8,251 bases of DNA from UBA2421 sp964641895 (lineage in GTDB: Bacteria > Planctomycetota > Phycisphaerae > Tepidisphaerales > Tepidisphaeraceae). The stretch is taken from positions 1-8,251 of the forward strand of contig CAZXLA010000170.1 in NCBI GenBank assembly GCA_964641895.1, in the 5' to 3' direction. The notes beneath the pieces are model-generated. The model was given only the letters and a program-made list of their open reading frames with translations, did no database searches and was not told the origin of the DNA. How positions within the stretch are numbered: the first letter of the stretch is position 1; each line of letters begins with the position of its first letter. Position numbers and translations under genes: made by a program. Of the stretch, positions 1 to 5,278 are shown piece by piece.

Positions 1-1693
1 AATCGCGCTCGAACCACTCTTCCATGAACGTGGAATCAGAAACCGCGCCGGCGCGAAGCTGAATCTGCCAATCATCCGGGAAGAAGTGCTGGTGTTCGTA
101 GAGGATGCGATAACGAACCTCGTCGTTGTGCTCGATGCGGGTGCGGTCTTTGCCCAGACGATCTTCGCCGCTATCGAGGACGATATAGCTCTTGAAGGCG
201 CCTTCGAAATTCCAGGGTTCGCCGGTGGTGTTGGTGATGTAGCCGCCGGTGTAATCAAAATCGAATCCACCGGCGGGGCCGCGGTCGCCGTAATAGTCGA
301 GGCGATAAGTGGCATCCAAGCCTTTTGGCGGCAGTTGGCCGAGGGTTTCGAACAGGCCCCAGCGCGTGCGAATGCCCGCCCCCACGCCGCTGCCTCCGCC
401 GAATTGGATATCGCGCAGGGCCGACCCGCGATCGGTCACCGAACCGCCGACCACGGGCAGATAAAAAATCGGCAGTCCGAAGGCGTTAAAGGTGGTGTTG
501 CGGGCATTGAAGACCGTTCGATCGCCGTAGCGAGGGTCGCCGGAGTCATACTGGCGCACGTACGCCTGCGAAGCGCGAATGCTGTATGAAGGGACGGCGA
601 ACGTGCTGGTGGTGAGTTCGACTCTTTCGGTATTAAATTCGCCAATGGCCAGTTGCCGCGCGACACCGGCGCGCAGCACGATCGGCACGCCGCGCTGCGG
701 ATCATAGGTATGGATCACCGCGTCGGTAAGCACGGCGCGATCGGTGGCGAACTCGTAATAGACACGCTCGGCTTCCAGCTTCTGATCGGCCTGCTGATTG
801 ACCTTCTTCGTGCCGGCGCCGGCGCCGGCGGGGGTGAAGAGGATCTGCACGTCGCCTTCCAGATAGGCCGCCGAAATGGCCTGTTGCACTTCGCGAATGC
901 GGTCGCCTTGCGTGAGATCGGTCAGGCCCGTGAGCGGCGTGAAGAGCACGGCGCGCTGCGCGAGCAGTTCAATAAAGTCGCCGTTCTCGCGCGACTGCAA
1001 AAGCGTCACGCCGCCGGAAAGGAGGATGATCACTTTGCCGTCGGGACCGAGGCGGGTTTCGATGTCTTTCGCCTGGAAGTTGACGGGGCTGCTGGGGCGC
1101 GTGGTGGCGCCGGAGAGTGAGGATTGCTGGGTTGCGGGTGTGATTGGCGAAAACGGGGATGACTGCTCCGAAGAATCCGGGGCTGAAGCTCCCGGCTTGT
1201 TCTGTTCGGATTCGATTTGCTTCTTGCGCGCGGTTTCCAAGGGCAACGCGGTGGCGCGCATGAGGGCGGCTTGTTTGTAGAGGTCGGTATCACTGGCGTC
1301 GGCGGCGAGGCGCTGGCCGGCGGTGACGCGGATGGTTCCTCGGACGGGTAGATTTACCATCATCCGCGGGCCTGATCGGGCGCCGGTGGATTGCTCGAGC
1401 CGGGCTTCGCCAATCAGGGCGATTTCGGCGATTTGGGTATCGGGCGATCCGGGCGAGGGCGTGAGCCAGATCACTGCCTGCCGGGCGAGGAGCCGAGCGC
1501 CGTCGGTGCGGATGTTCACCCCACCGTCGAGTGTGACGATGGAAATCTGGCCGTCCGACCACGTGCGCGCCTGGGCCGCCTCGATCTGCAGCAACTCGGT
1601 GGGGGCCTGCGACTGGGCGCGGGCCACCGGCGAGAGCACGCAAATGCCCGCCACTACGAAATAAAAGCGCCGCCGGATCGGAGTCCTTCCCAC
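1..1693 (-). CDS. lptD: LPS-assembly outer-membrane protein LptD (OstA/Imp family), N-terminal 564 codons, C-terminus off the left edge
   Basis: LptD forms the outer-membrane beta-barrel that, with LptE, inserts lipopolysaccharide into the outer leaflet; its N-terminal periplasmic OstA domain receives LPS from LptA. I translated the frame by hand; it stays open from an in-frame TAG upstream of the start to the window edge. The likely start is GTG at 1693, the first start-type codon after that TAG. It gives a signal peptide: RRR at residues 7-9, a hydrophobic core (FYFVVAGICVL), and an A-R-A cleavage site at 24-26. Residues about 45-125 (DGQISIVTLDGGV) and 205-300 (QAKDIETRL, DGKVIILSGGV) look like two OstA-like beta segments. 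A Ser/Pro/Thr-rich linker (165-204) separates them. Residues 405-417 (FGLPIFYLPVVGG) and about 505-564 (RIEHNDEVRYRILYEHQHF, then DDWQIQLRAG) match the start of the LptD barrel domain. There is no clear Shine-Dalgarno. The gene is divergent from sppA. Family assignment is from recalled motifs, not a search. Confidence 0.9.
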   Translation of the reverse strand, partial: MGRTPIRRRFYFVVAGICVLSPVARAQSQAPTELLQIEAAQARTWSDGQISIVTLDGGVNIRTDGARLLARQAVIWLTPSPGSPDTQIAEIALIGEARLEQSTGARSGPRMMVNLPVRGTIRVTAGQRLAADASDTDLYKQAALMRATALPLETARKKQIESEQNKPGASAPDSSEQSSPFSPITPATQQSSLSGATTRPSSPVNFQAKDIETRLGPDGKVIILLSGGVTLLQSRENGDFIELLAQRAVLFTPLTGLTDLTQGDRIREVQQAISAAYLEGDVQILFTPAGAGAGTKKVNQQADQKLEAERVYYEFATDRAVLTDAVIHTYDPQRGVPIVLRAGVARQLAIGEFNTERVELTTSTFAVPSYSIRASQAYVRQYDSGDPRYGDRTVFNARNTTFNAFGLPIFYLPVVGGSVTDRGSALRDIQFGGGSGVGAGIRTRWGLFETLGQLPPKGLDATYRLDYYGDRGPAGGFDFDYTGGYITNTTGEPWNFEGAFKSYIVLDSGEDRLGKDRTRIEHNDEVRYRILYEHQHFFPDDWQIQLRAGAVSDSTFMEEWFERD

Positions 1694-1704
1694 GATCGCC
1701 GCAA

Positions 1705-1732
1705 ACTACAGCGAATCGGGCGGTTGCGTCAA
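1705..1732 (-). promoter_or_regulatory. Candidate lptD promoter
   Basis: On the minus strand TTGACG (1732-1727) is followed after 16 bp by TGTAGT (1710-1705), a 4/6 match to TATAAT. A transcript would begin near 1697-1699, only about 4-6 nt before the proposed GTG start at 1693, so the mRNA would be almost leaderless. That fits the missing Shine-Dalgarno, but the -10 match is weak. Confidence 0.3.
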
Positions 1733-1754
1733 ATTCGGGCATCGCAAGTTAGCG

Positions 1755-1783
1755 TTGAGACGGGCGGTTCGTCGATCTATAAT
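1755..1783 (+). promoter_or_regulatory. Housekeeping (sigma-70-type) promoter of sppA
   Basis: TTGAGA at 1755-1760 (5/6 to the -35 consensus) is followed by a 17-bp spacer and a perfect TATAAT at 1778-1783. The transcript would start near 1790 and carry a ~32-nt leader with AGGGAG (1809-1814), 7 nt before the ATG at 1822. The position in the divergent lptD/sppA spacer and the optimal spacing make it convincing. Confidence 0.72.
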
Positions 1784-1821
1784 TTGTGGAACTGTCATTC
1801 ACCGGCTCAGGGAGAAATCTC

Positions 1822-3717
1822 ATGCTGATTAGAAGTGTTGTCGCAGCAGTGTTCGGCTGCGCTGTATCGTTCGCCGAAGTTCAAATGGTTGCCCCCACCA
1901 CGCAGCCGGCCACTCAGCCGACTACGCACCCTGCCACTCAACCCAGCGCGAAGCGGTATCCCAACGTCGCCGAACTGGTGGAGATGAAAAAGGCTGAGCA
2001 AGCCGCCATCGACGCCAAGGCCCAGGTGGCGCTATTCGAGTTCAAGTCGGCGATCGTCGAAAAGCCGGCCGACTTCTCATGGTTCGGCCCGAGCGACGCA
2101 CCAACGCTGCGTTCAATCGTCACGCGTTTGAACGACGCGCGCGATGACGACGACCTGAAAGGCGTATTCCTCAACTTCCATATCGGCGCGAGCATGGGTT
2201 TCGCGCAGGCGATGGAGATTCGCGACGCGGTGGATGGGATTCGTAAAGCGGGCAAGAGCGTGTTCGTCTACGCCGACTCCTACGACACGGCAACGTACCT
2301 CGTGGCGTCGGCGGCGACCGATATCTGCATGCTCGAAGGCGGCGAAATCAGCATGCCCGGTGTGGGTCTGGAGACCATGTTCTACCGCGGGGCCATGGAC
2401 AAGGTGGGCATCACGCCCGACTTCATCCAGATCGGCGAGTTTAAGGGTGCCGAAGAGCCCTATATGCGCACCGCGCCCAGCGACGAGCTGCGCGGCGAAC
2501 TGAACAAGCTGGTTGATTCGCTGTTCGGCCTGATCGTCGACAACGTGGCCGCCACGCGCGGGCTTTCGCGCGATACGGTCCGCAATGCGATCGATCAAAC
2601 GATGCTGCCCGGCGCAGTGGCCAAAGACCGCGGGCTGGTCGATCACCTGATCGACCAGGACGGGCTGCGTCCGCTGATGGAAGAAAAACTCGGCACCGTC
2701 GTAAACGTCATCGACGACTACGCCGCCGCCGATAAACCGGAGATCGACTTCACCAACATTTTTTCGCTTTTCAAGGCCATGAGTAAGAAGCCGGACGAAA
2801 CCAAGGGGCCGACGATTGCCCTGATTTACGCGCAGGGCACAATCGTCGATGGCACCGGCGAAGGCGGGTTGTTCGACGAAGGGGGTGTGGGTTCGGAGAC
2901 GATGCGCGACGCGTTTCGCAAAGCCGGCAAAGATGAAAATGTGAAAGCGGTGGTCATGCGCATCGATTCGCCGGGCGGCAGCGCGCTGGCGAGCGAGGTG
3001 ATGTGGCAGGCGGCGCGGCGTGTGGCGAAAGATAAACCGGTGATCATCAGCATCGGCGGAATGGCCGCCAGTGGCGGTTATTACCTTGCCAGCGCCGGAG
3101 ATTACATCTTCGCCGACCCCGCGGCCATTGTGGGTTCCATCGGCGTCGTGGGTGGGAAGTTTGTGCTGAAAGACCTGTACGACAAACTCGGCCTGACGAC
3201 CGAAGAATTCAGCAAGGGCCGCAACGCAGGTTTGTACAGTTCGAACAAGGTGTGGGACGAGAAACAGCGCGAGCTGATCCGAAAATCAATGACGCAGACT
3301 TACGAGCAGTTCACCCAGCGCGTGATGACGACGCGCACGGGGAAGATCAACGACATCGACAAAGTGGCCCGGGGCAGAATTTTTCTGGCCGACGAAGCGA
3401 AGAACCTCGGCATGATCGATGAACTCGGCGGCCTCGAAAGCGCGATCGCCTACGCCGCCGACAAAGCTTCGCTGGAGAAGGACGCGTTTGACGTGATCAT
3501 ACTTCCGGCCCAGAAAACATTGGCGGACATTCTCGAGGGCAGCAAGACCGACCTGAGCAGCCCGTTGCGGCCGACTATTCAGCTTTCGGCCGATTCGATC
3601 CTGCTGGCTCTACCGCCGTCGGCGCGGAAACAGGTGGCGCAGCAGTTGCAGTTTATGAAGCTGCTGGAGAACCGGTCGGTGGTGCTGATGGCGCCGTTTT
3701 CCGTGCAGGTGAGGTAG
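1822..3717 (+). CDS. sppA: Signal peptide peptidase SppA, 67K type (peptidase family S49)
   Basis: This is a membrane-associated serine protease that degrades signal peptides left after secretion. I chose the ATG at 1822 (631 aa) over the in-frame ATG at 1786. Only 1822 has a good Shine-Dalgarno (AGGGAG, 7-nt spacing), and it opens with a signal peptide or anchor: MLIR, then a hydrophobic stretch to VSFA at 15-18. Residues about 25-42 form a TQP/THP-rich linker. The protein has the tandem two-domain layout of E. coli SppA (618 aa). The N-terminal domain carries the catalytic lysine, K208 in GEFKGAEEP (E. coli K209). The second domain starts about residue 329, has RIDSPGGSA at 380-388, and the catalytic serine S417 in MAASGGYYLAS (E. 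coli S409). Both residues are present, so the enzyme should be active. G12-C13 is not a good lipobox because F11 is atypical. The gene is monocistronic or leads into the weaker-signalled cassette 52 bp downstream. Confidence 0.93.
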   Translation: MLIRSVVAAVFGCAVSFAEVQMVAPTTQPATQPTTHPATQPSAKRYPNVAELVEMKKAEQAAIDAKAQVALFEFKSAIVEKPADFSWFGPSDAPTLRSIVTRLNDARDDDDLKGVFLNFHIGASMGFAQAMEIRDAVDGIRKAGKSVFVYADSYDTATYLVASAATDICMLEGGEISMPGVGLETMFYRGAMDKVGITPDFIQIGEFKGAEEPYMRTAPSDELRGELNKLVDSLFGLIVDNVAATRGLSRDTVRNAIDQTMLPGAVAKDRGLVDHLIDQDGLRPLMEEKLGTVVNVIDDYAAADKPEIDFTNIFSLFKAMSKKPDETKGPTIALIYAQGTIVDGTGEGGLFDEGGVGSETMRDAFRKAGKDENVKAVVMRIDSPGGSALASEVMWQAARRVAKDKPVIISIGGMAASGGYYLASAGDYIFADPAAIVGSIGVVGGKFVLKDLYDKLGLTTEEFSKGRNAGLYSSNKVWDEKQRELIRKSMTQTYEQFTQRVMTTRTGKINDIDKVARGRIFLADEAKNLGMIDELGGLESAIAYAADKASLEKDAFDVIILPAQKTLADILEGSKTDLSSPLRPTIQLSADSILLALPPSARKQVAQQLQFMKLLENRSVVLMAPFSVQVR

Positions 3718-3769
3718 CGCAAAAGCAATGTTTCTTTCATTCAGCACAATCTGATAGGATTCGATTTTT

Positions 3770-4194
3770 ATGAAGCGAATAAGTGAGGTCATTGATCGCC
3801 TACTTTATTCGGCGGGTCGAAGCATGCCGCCGGCAGTTGTTGAGTATGTGCTTTCGCTGCAGTTTGCATCGAAAGACATCGCCCGGCTTGAACACCTTTC
3901 GGCCCGGATNNNNNNNNNNNNNNNNNNNNNNNNNNNNNNNNNNNNNNNNNNNNNNNNNNNNNNNNNNNNNNNNNNNNNNNNNNNNNNNNNNNNNNNNNNN
4001 NNNNNNNNNCGCTGCAGTTTGCATCGAAAGACATCGCCCGGCTTGAACACCTTTCGGCCCGGATTGGTGAGGGCGCCATGAGCCGAGAAATGCAGGATGA
4101 GTTGGAAGCGATGGTGCGGCTCAACAATGCATTGATGTTGCTGAAAGCCAAAGCCGCAACCGCCGTTAATCAAAAGCACAAGCCGGCCGCATGA
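3770..4194 (+). CDS. Small helical protein of an HNH cassette, copy 1 (interrupted by an assembly gap)
   Basis: As written, the frame is broken by 100 N plus a 55-bp duplicated stretch, 155 bp in total, which is not a multiple of three. Removing the gap and one duplicate gives an uninterrupted 89-aa frame from ATG 3770 to TGA 4192-4194. The product starts MKRISEVIDRLL and contains PPAVVEYVLSLQF (20-32), then LEHLSARIGEGAMS (40-53) and a helical DELEAMVRLNNALMLLKAKA (58-77). Copy 2 at 4778 shares the layout: M-x-PP, LSL-x-F, LS, G-x-x-(S/T)-x-x-(E)L(D/E), LL-x-L-x-x-A. AGGA at 3756-3759 is a weak ribosome site 10 nt upstream. The stop overlaps the HNH start (ATGA), so the two are probably translationally coupled. 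I recall such proteins next to planctomycete HNH genes, but the function is unknown. No signal peptide or membrane segment is visible. Confidence 0.8.
3855..3909 (+). repeat. 55-bp contig-end overlap, left copy
   Basis: It starts CGCTGCAGTTTGC and ends TTTCGGCCCGGAT. It is identical base for base to 4010-4064. It abuts the N run and lies inside the small cassette gene. It is most likely the same genomic bases written twice, not a biological repeat. Confidence 0.93.
3910..4009. other. Scaffold gap of exactly 100 N
   Basis: The run of N is exactly 100 long, the usual placeholder for a gap of unknown size. The 55 bases to its left recur exactly to its right, so the two contigs overlap and the real gap size is likely zero. 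Confidence 0.95.
4010..4064 (+). repeat. 55-bp contig-end overlap, right copy
   Basis: Identical to 3855-3909. Joining 3909 directly to 4065 restores the 89-aa reading frame, which strongly supports an overlap artefact. Confidence 0.93.
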
Positions 4195-4592
4195 CCGCCC
4201 GATCAGACGATCGCACATTTTGTCGCGAACGCGCACACGGGCGATGCGAGTATTGCCAGTTGTTCGAATACTGGTCGCCGATGCCGCATGTGCTTGACCA
4301 TATCCAGCCCAAGCAACACATGGGAGGCGATGACCGGGAAAACCTGGCTTTCTGCTGTGTGTTCTGCAACCAGCAGAAAGGGCCGAATTTGGCCGGACTT
4401 GATCCGAAAACGGGCCTCCTTACGCGATTATTCAACCCGCGCACCGCCAAATGGGGTACGCACCTGAAATGGGCAGGCACGGTGCTGAAAGGTCGAACGG
4501 CCATCGGGCGCGTGATCGTCTACATTATGGGAATCAACGACTTTGAGCGCGTCGCCATGCGCGAAGCGCTGGTGAAAGCCGGACGATGGTAG
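4191..4592 (+). CDS. HNH endonuclease family protein, cassette copy 1
   Basis: This is a 133-aa HNH-fold protein, a metal-dependent nuclease fold found in homing, restriction and other DNA-cutting enzymes; its target is unknown. A zinc knuckle C19-E-Y-C22 precedes the core. The core has D36-H37 (VLDHIQPKQHMGGDD), then N51 and a second C-x2-C (C56, C59) in CCVFCNQQKG. This is the expected beta-beta-alpha-metal layout, and all key residues are present, so it should be active. The C-terminal part (about 75-133; RLFNPRTAKWGTHLKW, then IGRVIVYIMGIN) resembles the tail of the short planctomycete HNH proteins I recall. ATG 4191 overlaps the TGA of the small gene upstream, which indicates one transcript and coupled translation. 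It is followed 19 bp later by direct repeat copy 1. It could serve a mobile element, defence or DNA processing; the sequence does not decide. Confidence 0.87.
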   Translation: MTARSDDRTFCRERAHGRCEYCQLFEYWSPMPHVLDHIQPKQHMGGDDRENLAFCCVFCNQQKGPNLAGLDPKTGLLTRLFNPRTAKWGTHLKWAGTVLKGRTAIGRVIVYIMGINDFERVAMREALVKAGRW

Positions 4593-4611
4593 CCTTTGCG
4601 TGAAACGTTCT

Positions 4612-4726
4612 CCCTTGCCCCCTCGTCCTCATTCGCCAAAATAGCCGATAACCATTATGCAGCGGTGGCATATGGGGACCGCCGTTGATTGGTGCAATTG
4701 ATTTGTGCAACCGTTGTTTGCGGCGG
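4612..4726 (+). repeat. Direct repeat R1 (115 bp) after the intact HNH gene
   Basis: It aligns with R2 (5131-5246) at about 88% by hand count (13 mismatches and one indel). The first 43 bp (4612-4654) are identical. The left edge is sharp: the ten bases before it match at only about half of positions. It fills most of the 185-bp spacer between the HNH gene and the second small gene. Confidence 0.9.
4644..4686 (+). promoter_or_regulatory. Candidate promoter box GCCGATAA plus leader hairpin in R1
   Basis: GCCGATAA at 4644-4651 equals the -10 consensus of sigma-28/FliA-type promoters. No TAAAGTTT-like -35 is seen at 11-bp spacing, so the sigma factor is uncertain. Just downstream, AGCGGTGG (4661-4668) pairs with CCGCCGTT (4679-4686) around a 10-nt loop, so an RNA starting near 4658 would begin with this hairpin. 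No U-run follows, so it is not a standard terminator. The downstream gene is the small protein at 4778. Confidence 0.45.
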
Positions 4727-4777
4727 GCGCCGCTTACTGTGGGCGCGCGGTAGCGATGTACGCAATGTTAAGGAACC

Positions 4778-5041
4778 ATGAGCCGATTATCCGCATGGGA
4801 CAAACTCGCAAAGATTCAAGAGCGTGATATGACGCCTCCGGTGGCGCGTATGTTCCTCTCGCTGAGTTTTGGGCCGGATGTCAACCGCCGGGTGCAGCGG
4901 CTTTCGTCCAAGGCGCAGCGAGGGTCCTTCACGCCACGCGAGGCTGCTGAGTTGGATCAATGGGTGGAAGCAAACGATCTGCTCGCGCTCATGCGTCTGC
5001 GTGCCCGGCGGGCGTTAAAGCGGCTGACGGTGGCGGCGTGA
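4778..5041 (+). CDS. Small helical protein of an HNH cassette, copy 2
   Basis: This is an 87-aa protein without signal peptide or membrane segment, and it is basic. It contains TPPVARMFLSLSF (19-31), then VQRLSSKAQRGSFTPREAAEL (39-59) and DLLALMRLRARRALKRL (67-83). It has the same pattern as copy 1 at 3770 at clearly divergent identity, so it is a paralogue and not a recent duplicate. AGGAA at 4771-4775 lies only 2 nt before the ATG, an unusually short spacing. It is followed one base later by a truncated HNH frame (5043), so the cassette order is the same as in copy 1. Its role is unknown; a partner or regulator of the HNH protein is a guess from the constant pairing. Confidence 0.8.
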   Translation: MSRLSAWDKLAKIQERDMTPPVARMFLSLSFGPDVNRRVQRLSSKAQRGSFTPREAAELDQWVEANDLLALMRLRARRALKRLTVAA

Positions 5042-5042
5042 G

Positions 5043-5207
5043 ATGCCAACTCGTGGGAAAAAAGCACAAGTACGTCGTCGCGCCAGAGAACGCTGCGAAT
5101 ATCGCCTTTTCCCCGAGGCAGATTCCGTCACCCTTGCCCCCTCGTCCTCATTCGCCAAAATAGCCGATAACCACTATGCAGCGGTGCCTTGCGGGGAATG
5201 CCGCTGA
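5043..5207 (+). pseudogene. Truncated HNH endonuclease, cassette copy 2
   Basis: The frame starts with ATG one base after the stop of the small gene and reads 54 codons to TGA 5205-5207. Only the first ~29 codons look HNH-like: basic KKAQVRRRARERCEY matches the start of the zinc-knuckle region (compare CRERAHGRCEYC in copy 1). The second cysteine of C-E-Y-C is missing; the sequence reads CEYRLF. From codon 30 on, the frame runs into repeat R2 (starts 5131), and those residues do not resemble an HNH protein. The DH, N and second C-x2-C elements are all absent, so no nuclease activity is expected. It may still be translated as a short peptide. Confidence 0.7.
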
Positions 5208-5246
5208 TTGGAGCAATTGGATTGATTCAACCGTCGTTTGCGGCGG
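5131..5246 (+). repeat. Direct repeat R2 (116 bp) upstream of glgP
   Basis: This is the second copy of the 4612-4726 repeat, offset 519-520 bp. Its left edge coincides with the point where HNH-like sequence stops in the pseudogene, and its right end (TTTGCGGCGG) lies 32 bp before the glgP start. It holds GCCGATAA at 5163-5170. Confidence 0.9.
5163..5205 (+). promoter_or_regulatory. Candidate promoter box GCCGATAA plus leader hairpin in R2, upstream of glgP
   Basis: Same arrangement as in R1. The stem is AGCGGTG (5180-5186) with TGCCGCT (5199-5205). Two stem pairs switch between G-C and G-U relative to R1, so pairing is kept despite base changes. A transcript from here would give glgP a leader of roughly 100 nt. 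No recognisable -35. Confidence 0.45.
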
Positions 5247-5278
5247 TGGTGAACTATTAACTTGAAACGGGTGCAGTC

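Noticed and set aside
86..1120. Long plus-strand open frames (86-589, 653-1120) opposite lptD
   Set aside because: The minus-strand frame gives a signal peptide and LptD motifs throughout, so these are antisense shadows.
1290..1742. A minus-strand frame starting with ATG at 1742 as an alternative lptD start
   Set aside because: It is in a different frame, is Arg/Pro-rich without motifs, and lacks the signal peptide given by the GTG at 1693.
1786..1821. The earlier in-frame ATG at 1786 as the sppA start
   Set aside because: It lies at the predicted transcription start, has no ribosome site, and would put 12 polar residues before the signal peptide.
4720..4733. GCGGC-loop-GCCGC hairpin as a terminator after the HNH gene
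   Set aside because: A five-pair stem with no U-run; common by chance at this GC content, and it is not kept in R2.
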